Source of the DNA: Cololabis saira
Taxonomy: Eukaryota; Chordata; Actinopteri; Beloniformes; Belonidae
Assembly: GCF_033807715.1 (NCBI RefSeq)
Contig: NC_084596.1
Coordinates: 33,554,879 to 33,618,878, forward strand
Direction: 5' to 3'
Length of the DNA: 64,000 bases
The notes beneath the pieces were generated by a model. It did not search any database and was not told the origin of the DNA. It worked only from the letters and a program-made list of their open reading frames with translations. The translations under genes and the position numbers were made by a program. Shown one piece after another: positions 36,621 through 50,092 of this stretch. Every line of letters starts with the position of its first letter. Within the stretch, counting starts at the first letter, position 1.

Positions 36621-37662
36621 TTTGAAGCAGGCTTTGTATTGACAAAGGTTTCCACGGTAACGCCCTGCCCATGTAGTTATATCGTCGATTGACAAATGAT
36701 GGTTCTTGATACAGTTCTGCCTGAGAAATAGGCAAATGTTGAACATTGTTTAATTTATATTTTCCTGCCATCCCAACTTTTTATTATGTGAAAAAGTGGT
36801 GAAGATGTCACCATTATATTCTCTGTATAACGTCTGTGACAAAGATTTAGAATAAATTGTCAACTATATATGTTCCTTTTGGTTGCATAGCTTCTTTAAA
36901 CAGACCAAACCCAAATATTAGAGAGGATTTGAGGGTCTGACAATGTCATGCAGAAAACATTTAATTCAGATTTTTGCTGCTCGAGGTAGTTTCCATTCAA
37001 GCCACTGAGTCAGGTGTACTCAGCTTTTCAGACACTGCCTTTGTTCTAGCTAAATAATGACATCAGGTACGAGGGCATGTGCTGTTCATTTGAGGCTTAA
37101 TTTAGATAAGATCTGGGGAGGACCAGACACATTTTTAATGACATCCTTTCATGTAAGTCCTAAGAACTGAAACCCAGTGTAGTTTCTTTTTCATGTGGCT
37201 GTAGGTGGCAGCTTGGTCATATGCAGTTAAACCAACTATCAACACAGAACCTGGCAAGGGGAAATACAAAATAAACACACACAACAGAATACCTTAATGT
37301 GAGCATTAAAAAAAAAGGTAAGTGATGTAAATAAAGAAGAAAATCACCCAGACTTGTGGCGGTCACGAATTCCCTGGAATAATTGACAACAATATAAAAA
37401 CATGATACTTCAATAAATATAAAAAATACTCCACTATAAAACACTTGTAATGCTGTATTATAATGTTATGTCTTATACCAGATTACAAGTGAATGCAGAC
37501 ATCTGCTCATCTGCGGCAGTGATGCTCAATAATCTGTCAAATCTGGAGTGAAAAACTTAAATTGTAAAACTTTTAAAACATTTAATGCCATAAACTGCCG
37601 AGAGACAAATGACAAAGATATCTGTCTGTTTTTGAGTTAGTGTGGATTTTTTCTCGCTGTCT
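36621..37662. other. Spacer downstream of marveld2
   Basis: It should contain the marveld2 3' UTR (minus strand, below 37663). No clear polyadenylation signal close to the stop was seen; a TTTATT (AATAAA on the minus strand) lies near 36780, which is distant. Confidence 0.4.
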
Positions 37663-38450
37663 TCATGTTGATCTTCCAGATGTTGTTCTCTGGTCAAAAG
37701 TCTGGATTTTGTTTTTAATGTGGCTTAATTTAGCCTTCAAGTAGTCGCAGCGCTGCTTCTTCTCAAGGAACGCAGGGTCCTGTGGAAACACAAACACATC
37801 TCTGGTTCACGGCTCTGACGGACCGCTACTTCCTTCTTTTTCTCTATTTTCTTTCATCACCTCTCACTATAATTTGCAAGAGGGGGCATATTATATTGCT
37901 CTAATTATCTAGTTGTCTTAATATTGTCTGTAGTGTTTCATGTAACAATCATATATCTCTGAATTTAAAACAGTGGATGGAGTATGTCATATCAGTAGTT
38001 TCAGACACAAAACTTTAAGTTCAAGTTTTTGGTTGTTTTTTAAAAATCAAACTTCATCACTTACTTTCTTTTTCTGATGATACGTCTTCAAAATACTTTG
38101 AATCCTTTGCTGATCCTATGAGAAAAATATATATTTACATAAATGGAAGTAGAAATAGTTCATAGAGAAATGGTTTTATACAGATTTGAATACATTCAGC
38201 TCACCTCCAGGCTTTTTCCCTTCCTGGGGAGTTGTTCCATGGCGGCATCCAGCTCAGCAAACTTTCTGAGGGTAGTGATGATATCGCTGTGAAGGTCTTT
38301 GTATTCTTGATACTGATCATTGAAAACTGCTTTGTACTTTTCCCTTTCCTCTACACAGCTGATGTCTGGGTATTTTCTACAAAAGGAAGTGAAATTACAG
38401 GGTGATTACAACTGTACACACACACACATATATATATATGTATATATGTA

Positions 38451-38519
<69 letters not shown>

Positions 38520-40816
38520 GTTTAAATGCTGACTTACATGATATAGTCTGCAGTGACATGGACTTTGGGTCCTGCAGCTCTGTTGAGAGGCGTGTTGTGG
38601 TCCTGATGTAGATTATCTATATTCAGCGACTTGTCAGTTTCATCCATGAATGACATGTGTTTTATTTTTGGGGGTGTCAGAGGAATGGATGGCGGACACT
38701 CTCCATGGAACTAAGGAACAAAAGACAACAATATAGAAACCGTTTCATTTTACTGTTATTTATTTAACAGAAATCGCTCGCAACATCACATGTTTTATTT
38801 AGTTTCATAAATAATGGCAAAGTGGGAAAAAGTGATATAATAATAATCTTTATTTGTCAGAATACATCTTATGAAACACAGTGAAATGAGTCCTCTGCTT
38901 TTCACCCATCACTAGTTAGACTCGGAGCAGTGGGCTGTCATTTTTCCAGCATCTAGGGAGCAATTAGGGTTAATGGCTTTGCTCTGGGGCCCAGAGGGGT
39001 TGCCATCAGTTGCCATCCTGGGGACTTGAACCTGGGTCCTGCAGCCCCAAGCCCACCTCTATAACTGCTAGGCCACCACCCCCCATATGTTGCTCATTTG
39101 AAGTTGTATTTAAATGCAACTTTCATACAAAGACCCACTGCGATCAAAAACAAAAAACAACATAGGTTGAAAGAATGGGTGCTAACTTTTCACATGACTG
39201 TGCAGATATCCCGTGCTGTCCTTTACCAGCATTTCTAGGTTCAGTCATCTGCAGACTTTCTCAATTAATTCTCAACTGGTAACTAATCAGACTTAACATC
39301 AACCTCTGAAGACAGACCAGGAAGTTTTCTTCACCTTTAACTCAACTATGTCTAGCACACACTCTATAGTCAAAGAGACAGTTAAACAGGCCTGAAAAAT
39401 ACAAAATAAAGTAAAGCTTTGGGCTTAATCTTGGTTGATTGCCTTGGCATCAGCCAGCAAAATAACTTGTAACAGCCCATCATGAACTGATGATCAGAAG
39501 CTGCATCTCTGTTTGCTCAGCATCTTTGTGATGAACACATCTCTGTCTCACATGTAAAAGCAACCAGGAAGACTAAAGGAGACTAAAAAAAAAAAAAAAA
39601 CAATTTTTTCACTGATAATAGTGAACAATAGAAGTGAAAAAAATCACCTAAAGAACTTTCAAAGTGAAAAGAAGTGTAGACCTACCTTTTGGTCCAGGTA
39701 GTCCCTCTCCCTGCGCGCGGCTTCATGCCTCCACATCTTCAGACATGTCAGGAAGCTTCCGAGATACATCGTCATGTTGATGAACATGAAAGCTATCCCT
39801 GCCATCTGGCCCCCGTCAACTCGACACAGATTGGCCATGATGGGGTTAACCCCTACTGTCATGTAGCACAGCCCTCCGCGGCTCAAGTCGTTCTGATACA
39901 CGATTCCCGCTGCCATGTAGAGCAGGAACAGGGCCAAGTTGATGAAGGCCTCCGTCAAGGGCCACCAAGGGGAGTCGAGCAGGATGGTGCGGTAGTACAT
40001 CGTCATTCCTATCACTAAGAGACACAGAGTGATGATCCAGGAGACTCCGGCCACAGCTAGAATGAACGGAGTCATAGGGCCACTGTAGCTGTACCCCGAC
40101 ATACCTTGCCCGTTGTTATAGATACCGTTATAGCGTCCGTAAGCATTGGACCACTCGCTGTCTTTCTGAACGTAAGCAATGACACAGGCGATTCCCATGG
40201 CCCCGAACAAGAGCTGAAGTCCAGCCAGAAGCCTGAGCAACCCCGGCCAGGACTTCAAATAAGAGTACTTTTGCTTATAAACTTCCACCTTTTCAGCATA
40301 ATACTCCGCAGGGTGCATACTAGTCAGCAGAGATTCCTCTCGTAGTCCCAGATATACAGGATCGTCACTCGGACTCTGTCTCAGCAAAGGCTTGTGTGAG
40401 TTGTGGCTGGAGCCCCCCAGTGATTCATCCCCGTTCCTCCGCTCCAAGAAGGGGCTTACAGGGGGGCTCACCCTGGTCCCATTGGGCAGAATCTGGATCC
40501 CGGTTATGCTGGTTTCAGAGTCTCTTCGCTTTGTCCATTTATGAATGGTACCGCTCCATGACTTAGGAACGAGGGACTTCAGCCTGTCCGCCATGCTCCC
40601 TTTTTTGGCGTCGTTCTCATTTTTCACGCACGATGGAGAGCTGGAGGTGTGGCACGTGGCGTCAGTGTCATCGTCGCTGTCATCCATCACGTTATCTGGT
40701 GGGGGGGTGTGGGTGACCCACACTGGTGCAGCTGGTTCACAAGTGGACGCGTCGTCGGGAGTGGAGGACGTGGCTTCGCTCCCGTGTTCCCGTCTCTTGA
40801 CGTTGGAGGTTTTCAT
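37663..40816 (-). CDS. marveld2: Tricellulin (MARVEL domain-containing protein 2)
   Basis: Coding exons on the minus strand: 40816-39686, 38710-38538, 38376-38205, 38115-38065 and 37779-37663 (stop TGA 37665-37663). All junctions are GT-AG and in frame, giving 547 aa (human 558). The long cytoplasmic N-terminus holds an acidic stretch (residues 45-51) and a [10 protein letters not shown] block. [20 protein letters not shown] leads into the MARVEL domain, with spans near 192-216, 251-272, 290-308 and 337-359. [17 protein letters not shown] and [16 protein letters not shown] are near-diagnostic of tricellulin. The ELL coiled coil occupies about 436-547 ([40 protein letters not shown]). The protein seals corners where three epithelial cells meet. 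Start: first ATG after a good acceptor (cgtttcttag, ending 40853); an in-frame ATG at 40864 would lie in the intron. It lies directly upstream of ocln on the same strand. Confidence 0.95.
38428..38516. repeat. (TA)n microsatellite in a marveld2 intron
   Basis: CA, then TATATG, then about 30 TA units, 52 bp beyond the acceptor side of the ELL exon that starts at 38376. Confidence 0.95.
38835..39090. mobile_element. Teleost interspersed repeat in the marveld2 first coding intron
   Basis: The consecutive blocks TCTTTATTTGTCAGAATACA, GAGCAGTGGGCTG, GGGAGCAATTAGGGTTAATG, TTGAACCTGGGTCC and CTAGGCCACCACCCCCC match by eye a repeat very common in fish genomes. I cannot assign its class safely. Confidence 0.6.
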
Positions 40817-41654
40817 GCTGCAGGATGACGGATGTGTGGAGTTCACTAAGAAACGAGTCAACACAACATCTTCAGAAAAGAAATGGCTCCAATGTGTGAT
40901 TATTGGGAAAGAAGTTGCATCTAATTGGCATGCAAACAGACACAGACATAACTAAACATAACTGTTATGAAAACTATCTTTTACTCTTATATCTATTTCT
41001 TTGTTTTTAACAACAAGGTAGCCTATATGGGTTAAAGGTTTTCTATTTCTGTTTCTGACTTCTGGGTGACCTTTCACTTTTGCAAAGTCTTGAAGAACAA
41101 AGGAAAAGAAGTCCAGAAGCCTGGATTCAAGTCTTTGACAGTCACCATGACCTGGATGACCTGGACCAGTCGTGGGTTGCTAAGCAGGAGCAATTTACGG
41201 CTGTGTGCTTTCATTGGTCACAGAGAGATCCCAACTAATTCCACTCTGCAAAACAACACTGCAAATACTCCCGTACTACCGGTAGAGAAACCAGAGCTTG
41301 CTAATAGTGCAGCTCAGAGAAAGTTTTGAACTAAAAGGTTGGAGCGAAGCTTTCATTTTGCAGCAGTCCACTATGTTAACTCACGTACAACACGTAAAGT
41401 CATCAAGCCTATCTATGTTTATAAGCTGGAACACACTGATCACACCAGCTACGTTTAACACACAGGCCTCAACAAAACGACTAAATCCTCAGCTTACCTT
41501 ACTGTTTTGACCCCAGCTCTCTGGCCAGGCGCTGGTTTCTTGAAGGACTTTGAGTATCTGCTTTTAAGGAAGTAAAGGGAGTAATACCACCAATAAAATG
41601 ACTGCTGTTTCCAGCAGGATCCCGCCAGTCCAAAACATTTCTCAGGTGACTCAC

Positions 41655-41720
41655 CAGCGGTGCAGACACGCCGCTGCACACACACAGTGAACATTGGCCT
41701 GTGTGTGCAGAGAACAGAGA
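41655..41720 (-). other. marveld2: Candidate noncoding first exon of marveld2
   Basis: On the minus strand a pyrimidine-rich, then GC-rich stretch ends in CACCGCTG followed by a GTGAGTCAC donor near 41656. The marveld2 coding exon has an upstream acceptor, so a 5' UTR exon is expected within a few kb. Proximity and a good donor are the only support. Confidence 0.3.
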
Positions 41721-43546
41721 GGGGAGTAAAAGCTTAATCATTAAACCTGAACCGCCTCTGTGCTGGTGCTGACTGGCACTAGTGAGATAATCTGTAGGAG
41801 ACACAGAGAAGCTGAAACTGTTGACACTAATAAAAAAAGAGGACAGGAAGTGGTGAGTGAAACTGAAATGTTTCAGGTAACCCAAAGGCGAGGGGTTCTG
41901 GATCCTGCTAAAGTCTCCTGGGAAACTTAGTGAAGTACTCTCATTGATTAGTGAAGTGTAAAAACTGGATAATCCAGTAATTATTGCTGCCTCAAGGACC
42001 ACTGGGCTCAAATGTTACAGGTATCACTTTCAAATATCAACATCTTGTCCAGGAAGTCACACAGTCTTCGGAGGACCAACAGTCTTATCAGCCATTACAA
42101 TTACATCTCAATATTTTACAGTTGCGAAGTGCTGGTGAATCATCTCATTACCTCTGAATATTTCTCTCTCATCTCAGCTACGTCATCTTGAGCCAGAGGG
42201 AGGCAGCTGGTTGACACTAGAGGGCAGCAAGGTCCTGCACTTCTCCCTGACAGGCCCTGCTGATGGTCTGGCCTTTCAGCCTGTTCACTCTGCCGTCCTT
42301 CAGACATCGTCACATTTTCACACTTTCATGTAGGTAACAAATGATAACTCTTACGCCCTTTTGGCATTTTTCTAATTTTTTTCGTCATACAAACATACAC
42401 ACACACACACACACCGTTTTCATACAATTTTTTCTTTTCAGTTACATTGTTTTTTTTACTTTACTCTTTTACTTTACTTTTTGCTTCCAAATATCATTCA
42501 TCCATATTTTACTCAGCTTTTTTTTTTTTGTCAATAATTTAGATGACTTCAAACTTACTCATAACCAGCAAACATTCAATCATTTTTAGGGGTTTTAACC
42601 CCTTAAATGCCAATTAGATTTCTTTTTAAATATCTCATAATCTACTGCAGAAATGAACAGAAAGCATTCGTTATTTTCCTTATAATAAATAGTAGGGGGA
42701 GGGGCATTGGTGGTAATTACAGTCTTGGATATGTCAAAGATTAGCCATAAATGCATCAATATTTTTTATTTAGTTCCAGATATCGTCTCCGATACCTTCA
42801 TGGCTAAATATACCTCAATGACTTCCATTAAAACCACAGTTTTGAATCATGCTTTTACCGTATAAAACCATGCTTTCTGAGATATAAGTATTTCGTCTTG
42901 AAATAAAGTAATGACATTTGACATTTTTACTGTATTCTACCAGATTCAACTGCTTTACCATTGTAGGTGGATTCATCACATTCTTCTTTTTTTGCATTTT
43001 CTGTTATGAAGCCGTGTGACTTCTGGGGGCCCCGAGACTGATTTGTTTGTGTTTGTGTATGAAATCAATTTTCAATTTTAAATCAACGTGTGATTCTTCA
43101 ATGTGAACATTTATTGAAAACCGTGACAGCAAAAGATAACAAAACAGAACATATGAACTATAAAGACATTTGAAATAGAAAATATCCAGGTTTTGAATAG
43201 TAAATGTACGTGTGTTTGAGAGAAACCAATATATGGATTCAGACAAAGTGTGTGAAAAAAAAAAAAAAATTCTGTAAAAATTATTTCCAAAGAGAAAAAG
43301 AAAAAAAAACGAATGTGATTACAGAATGATATAGCCAATGACCACTTTGCCTTGCCAACATTTTTATTTCTTTAAAATGACTCAGCATTCATACTTCATT
43401 ATCCACATCTCATTTCTATTCATTAAAATACTTTACTGCATAAATGGAGGCCAGTCTGTGCCAGCGATTTTTTTCCAAAACACTGCAGATTTTCACGAAG
43501 AGATGGCTCCGGGCAAGGACATTTGTAGTCCTTTGCACCTCTGGTG
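41721..43546. other. Intergenic upstream of marveld2, nothing recognised
   Basis: No exon seen. Short homopolymer runs and one short AC run (42398-42413). Confidence 0.5.
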
Positions 43547-44914
<1,368 letters not shown>

Positions 44915-45850
44915 CAGATAGTATTATGAGGGTCATGTTCTTTTATTTATTCAGTGGATTCAACACCATCCAGTCTGCATCACTATGTAAGAAAGTCCAG
45001 AAGACACAGGCATATGCCTCAACAATCACCTGGATTACTGAATACCTGACAAACAGACCACCTTTTGGTAGACTGAATGGATGTATGTCTGACCAGGTGG
45101 TCAGGAGCACCACAGGGAACTGTACTCTCACACCCCCTCTTCATGCTGTACATGCTGTAGTTTTCTGTTATGATGCAGGAACAATCATCTCATATTGAAC
45201 GAGACAAGGCAAGTTTATCTGTACAGCACATTTCATTTACAATACAATTCAAAATGCTTTACATAAAAATATTTTAAAAAATACATTAAAAAGTAAAATA
45301 GTTTAAAAGAAAAATTAAAAACAGACAGACCTAAGTTAAAAAGAATAAAACAAATGAGACCCAAGAAATAACAAAGGCAAATTGACAAAGGAGATGATTG
45401 TGGATTTTAATGACCTAGAATTAAAGCTAGAATTAAATCTGATAGTTTGTCCATCATTGGAAGTGGAGTTGGTGAAGGAGTGTAAATACCTCAGTGTTCA
45501 CCTGGACAGCAGACTGGACTAGAGATGCACCACTGATGATGTTTAGAACAAAGGACAGAGCAGACTTTATTTCTTAAATAAGCTCAGGTCCTTTAGTGTT
45601 TGCATCAAGATGTTGTTTATCTTCTACAAATCTGTTGTGGAGAGTTCAGTCGCATCTGCAGTCGTCTGTTGGGGAGCAGATTCAGAGCCACTAACTTAAA
45701 GAAACTGAGCAAACTGATAAAGAAGGCTGGTTCTGTTCTGGAGCCTCTGGAGATGATGGTCCAAAGGAGGATACTTCATAAAATGAAGAAGACCAAGGAC
45801 AACCCTGATCATCCTCTTCACAACACAGTGATTCAGCAACAGTGTCTTTA
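44915..45850 (+). mobile_element. LINE reverse transcriptase relic (jockey/L2/Rex1-like), interrupted
   Basis: 44930-45165 translates to FSGFNTIQSASLCKKV, WITEYLTNRPPFGRLNG and a decayed motif B (STTGNCTLTPPLHAVHAV). 45395-45845 gives the thumb side: EVELVKECKYLSVHLDSRLD, LRSFSVCIKMLFIFYKSVVE, KLSKLIKKAGSVLEPLEMMV and DNPDHPLHNTV. Stops and frame changes are frequent. About 200 bp (45197-45390) of another repeat separates the halves. Confidence 0.75.
45197..45390. mobile_element. Fish interspersed repeat inside the LINE relic
   Basis: GGCAAGTTTATCTGTACAGC, ACATTTCATTTACAATACAA and CAAAATGCTTTACATAAAAA match a widespread fish repeat motif that begins GGCAAGTTTATTTGTATAGC. An A-rich stretch follows. 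The limits are approximate. Confidence 0.55.
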
Positions 45851-45867
45851 GTCAGAGGCTTCTCCAA

Positions 45868-46310
45868 TTCAATTCAGCTTTATTTATACAGCGCCAAATT
45901 GTGACAAATGTCATCTCAAGGCACTTCAACAATACAGTTGAACTCGTTCAACAGTACGCCCATTAATGCAAAGCCAATAATAAAAACAAAAACAATTACT
46001 GCTTCCCTAAGGAAACCAACAGATTGCATCAAAACATTTCTTCAATACAGTCACCCGTCCTGATCAAGCACCAGGCAACTGTGGAAAGAACAAACTCCCC
46101 TTTAAAGGGAAGACACCTCTGGCAAACCCAGACGTAGGAAGGACGGCCATCTGCCTTGACTGGTTGGGGATTTGAGAGAACAGGAAAGAAGAGGGATCTG
46201 CTGCAACACAGACCGCTACAGGAGATCCTTCCTGTCCACAGCAATAAATCTCTACGATACATCTCTGAAGAGACTGAAATCATGACTTCTGGGTCAATCA
46301 ATTTCCCTTT
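45868..46310. mobile_element. Teleost interspersed repeat
   Basis: AATTCAATTCAGCTTTATTT, ATACAGCGCCAAATTGTGAC and AAATGTCATCTCAAGGCACT open a block that continues to CAAACTCCCCTTTAAAGGGA. I recognise it as a very common fish repeat of uncertain class. The open frames inside are not conserved proteins. Confidence 0.6.
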
Positions 46311-46324
46311 GACCCAAACATTTT

Positions 46325-46715
46325 AGCTAATTAGGCTATAGACCAATCTCCAAACTTCCATTTGTATCTAAAATTCTGAAAAAGGTAGTTGCAGCCAGTT
46401 ATGTGACCAGTTATGTGAGCATTTTACTGCACAGGTTAGAGCATGTTGTTGGGATTAAAGGGACAGCTCTATGTTGGTTTAAATCATATCTATCTGACAG
46501 ATTCCAGTTTGTTCATGTACATGAGGTTTCTTCAGAACAGTCAAGGGTTTGTTATGGTGTTCCGCAGGGTTCAGTGCTAGGGCCAATCTTGTTCAGTTAA
46601 TACATGCAGTCCTTGGGAAGTATATCATAGCATCATAGCATCAATGTTAATTGCTATGCTGATGATACACAGCTTTATTTGTCTATGAAGCCAGAAGAAA
46701 CAGAACTGTGGGCAA
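46325..46715 (+). mobile_element. L2-type LINE reverse transcriptase relic with internal deletion
   Basis: In one frame it reads [20 protein letters not shown], then jumps to [40 protein letters not shown] and the motif B block [16 protein letters not shown] decayed motif C region follows (NCYADDTQLYLSMKPEE near 46650). The stretch carrying motif A and its surroundings is missing between the first two blocks. The reading frame stays open across the deletion until 46600. Confidence 0.85.
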
Positions 46716-47325
46716 TTTAGAATAGCCGGTTTACCTGTCATGCATGTTTTTGGACTGGAAGCTGGGGTACCCAGAGAAAACCCACTTTTCTCCCTTTACA
46801 GCTAAATGGTGTAGAGAAACTGTCTGCTGCATAACTCTCAGACAAAGAAATTTACATCAGATGAAATAATGCAGAGAGACAGATACAGACAGAAAGAGAG
46901 AAAGGAATCTGAAATGAATTACAATCAAACGACATTTGCTGGAGTAAGCAGACCCTTCACACCCACTCTCCACCACTCACCACTGGGCATTAAAATGACC
47001 AAAAACTAAAATCAATACCCCCATTCTCTCTGATTTCCCCAAGTGTATGCCAAACCATGTTAGCTGAAAGCAATAAGCAGAGCATTAAGCACATGTAGTG
47101 GCCAGCTACTCCCTTCCAGGTCAAATACAGAATGACAAGTGTTGCCTTGGACAAATTTAAACTTTGTGTGGTTTTAACGTTCTTTATAGTTCCTTTGTCC
47201 TGTGGGTGACAAATGACCCACTAGACAAGCTGCTCCAATAAAACCAGGACAGCTCCAGTCTATTATAATACTAATACTGATACTTGTACTAATACTAACA
47301 ATAATAATACAAATGATAATTAGAT
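46716..47325. other. Intergenic, nothing recognised
   Basis: No exon or repeat boundary supported. Confidence 0.5.
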
Positions 47326-47329
47326 GTAT

Positions 47330-47585
47330 TTTCTTCAATCCACCACTTTTAGTGACAGGAAACAGCCCCAGAACATGACAGAACCATCACCATGGCACCA
47401 TCTGCGTACCACCTTTCCTCCTTCAAGCTTGCAGCAGCATCCTCTTAAACAGGTTGTTGTGGTCACAATGTTTTATCACCTCATAACTTTCCCCCAGTAC
47501 ATTTTGTCTTGTGTAAACATTTCAATTTCATTTAAAAGGGCTTCTTCAGTGGACTGCAGCCTTCTGCTGAAGACCAGACAGATAT
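47330..47585 (-). pseudogene. Tc1-like transposase fragment
   Basis: Read on the minus strand, 47400-47345 translates to a HGDGSVMFWGCFLSL-like block, the signature around the second catalytic Asp of Tc1 transposases. Flanking sequence is too decayed to follow. Confidence 0.5.
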
Positions 47586-47589
47586 GATG

Positions 47590-48185
47590 ACGAACAGAGA
47601 GACCAAAGACAAAATATATTAGTAGCAATTATTTACACATTGCAGACATTTATGTACATATGACTGATACCTTGTTTTTAATGCTTTTAACAACATGAGA
47701 AAGGGCAAGTGTGCTTGTTTTAGGCCAATGTTTATTCAACTTTCCAAAAAAAAAACTTTTGACCTGAATGTAACATTCCTTCATAAATGCACAATTTAGT
47801 CCCCAACTTTACACTTGTAAAGACTAACTTAAGATTCCTTGTTTTTTTAAGCAGCTCAATGTAAAACAATGAACCATATGCATCACAAACATTGTAAAAG
47901 AAGTGCATTGGTCAGTTAAATTTTCCATTTAATTATGTCTAACCTCATATGGAGGAAAATAAAAGGCTAAAAAAATATCCCCTTCTCCTAAATGGACTCA
48001 AAACAGGGTGATACAAAAAAAATCACAAACAAATAAAGTGCACATGTAACAGCAGGGAGTGTAACTCAACCTATAAAGTGCAGTTGGGCTATTATTACTG
48101 TAGCTAATACTTCAGATTCTTTGGAACAGATCTCTCTTTGCTTATCTAATGTATTGAGGTGAGGAACCAGCCTCCTTCCCTCACA
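47590..48185. other. Intergenic, nothing recognised
   Basis: AT-rich sequence with no supported feature. Confidence 0.5.
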
Positions 48186-48189
48186 TCTA

Positions 48190-48552
48190 TCCAGCGTTGT
48201 CTGCTTTTGACGGGACAGGACGGGGGCGGCTGCGCTGCGCTCTCTGCATCGGTCGTGTGTTTGGCTGCAAGTGGTATTTGAGACCCGACTTACTTCGATG
48301 GTAATTCATTTCAAATCGACATGCAAATAACTTTAGTCTTGTCCAGCGAACCATCTGCATCTTTTTGAAAGTGAACTTGCCGTACAATTCTACATCTTTC
48401 AGTCTTCAGTCCACCATACGTTTCCTCAAACTACGGGTGCCGTCTAGCGCCAGAAATTATATAATGCGTGTTTTTCTTTTTTTGCTATCCCGTGCGTTAA
48501 TCGAGAACGTTAAGTTAACGCGTTATTAACGCGTTAACTTTGACAGCCCTTT
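48190..48552. mobile_element. Truncated hAT-like element, right end
   Basis: The right end carries two GTTAACGCGTTA-type blocks and finishes TTTGACAGCCCT, the reverse of a terminus frequent in fish (AGGGCTGTCAAA then GTTAACGCGTTA). The GC-rich interior precedes it. No left end was found. Confidence 0.5.
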
Positions 48553-49382
48553 ATATTTAGTTGTTTCCTTTTCCTTATACATGTATTTGTTGTCTTTACA
48601 TTTCCTTGTCTTTTCTTTTTACTTTACAGTTCTGCCTCATTATGCAAATAAGGAGGGCTGTCCTTCTTGGTCGTGCTCCTCTACTATTGGTCAATCAACA
48701 GGAAGAAGCAGTAAAAAGAGGAGACAAAAAACAACAAATGCACATATACAAAAAAAGGAAAAAAGGAGATACAAAAACATATATTTCTGCCTTTATTTTT
48801 ACTTATGTCACTTTTGGTCCTCCATAACAACAACTTGATAAAGGTTTTTTGAGATACGGTGGGCCTATATTGATTTTACACTTCTGCCACATGTACAAGC
48901 ACCTGTTGATTTTGCCATCTCCCCTAATTAATTAGTCACGATTTAGTTGTTAAAGTAGTTGATTATAATAATCAATTACAGCACTAAACAAATCATTAAA
49001 TATGTGAGCGGATTTAATGAGATTGAAATAAACAATTCCTCTTTTTCACCACAATATTTACTTAACATCCAGACTAAGAACAGCGGCATTTAGCTACCCA
49101 TAGTGCCATAGATTATCTTTAGTCTAGGAAACAGCATGTTATCCTCTATAACAAGTGTATGTGTGTTCTTTTTTTAACTTAACCAAATTACTTAGATTAG
49201 AAATCCCCAATGCCCGCTGCAGATGTCAGATGTTTTTGTCACGTTCCAGCCATGTAAAGTGAACATTTAGCTTGTTTACATGACAGAGAACAAAAATATG
49301 AAATTGTCAGAGTTAAACTTTTAAAATGCATAAATAATCGTAGCGTAATTGAAGTCAAACCCTGAATTTCTCCTAGTTGGAC
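48553..49382. other. Intergenic, nothing recognised
   Basis: No supported feature. Confidence 0.5.
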
Positions 49383-49385
49383 TAA

Positions 49386-50092
49386 GGCCCCGTTTACACA
49401 GAGCAAAAACGGAGGCGTTTTCATGCGTTTTGGCCGTTCGTTTACACGAAAACGGAGCTCAAAGTCACCAAAAACGATCATTTCTGAAAACTCCGGCCAA
49501 AGTGGAGATTTTCAAAAACTCAGTTTTCACGTTTGTGTCTAAACAGAGGAAAACGGAGATTTAGGCTTCAGAACGTCACATTATGCAACAGAAGCGTCAC
49601 CAGCGTCATGTGTGCGACCTGTGTTTACAATTAGTTTGGCCACCGTCATTTTCTTGTATTTTATCTGTTTTATGTTCTAAAGTCACACTTAAAAGTAACT
49701 CCACTTCTCTGTCACTCCAAACGAAAGACTCTCGTTCCGTCTTGGAAGTAAAGCCTGAATTATGGTCCTGCGTTAAATCGACGGAGAGCCTACGGCGTAG
49801 GTACGCGGCGATGCGCGCCGTACGGTGTGCGTCGCCGCGCACCCTACGCCGTAGGCTCTGCGTTGGTGTAACGCGGAACCATAAATCAGCCTTAACTGCA
49901 GGTTACACGTGTCATTTGTTGATGTTTTTTCCAGGATTCTGATTGGCTGGCATGACGTTAACAGCGTATTTATGCGGATTGGTGTAAACGAAGAGATTTT
50001 GAAAACGATCTCGTGTAAACGATGGAATTTTTCAAAACATAGAGGGGGAAATATCCGTTTTTGTAAATACCCGGCTATGTGTAAACGGGGCC
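49386..50092. mobile_element. GGCC-ended nonautonomous element, copy D (inverted relative to copy C)
   Basis: The left end is GGCCCCGTTTACACAGAGC and the right end is GCTATGTGTAAACGGGGCC. TAA precedes it (49383-49385) and AAA follows (50093-50095), so the duplication is imperfect. The interior aligns by eye with 34537-35221 over most of its length in reverse orientation, including the AATCAGAATCCTGGAAAAAA block. Confidence 0.75.
49752..49892. mobile_element. Family 1 miniature transposon, copy D
   Basis: 141 bp with ends AGCCTGAATTATGGTCCTGC and, in reverse complement, AGGCTGATTTATGGTTCCGC. TAA flanks both sides (49749-49751 and 49893-49895). It is inserted in the GGCC-ended element about 10 bp from the position used by copy C in the sister element. 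Confidence 0.85.
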
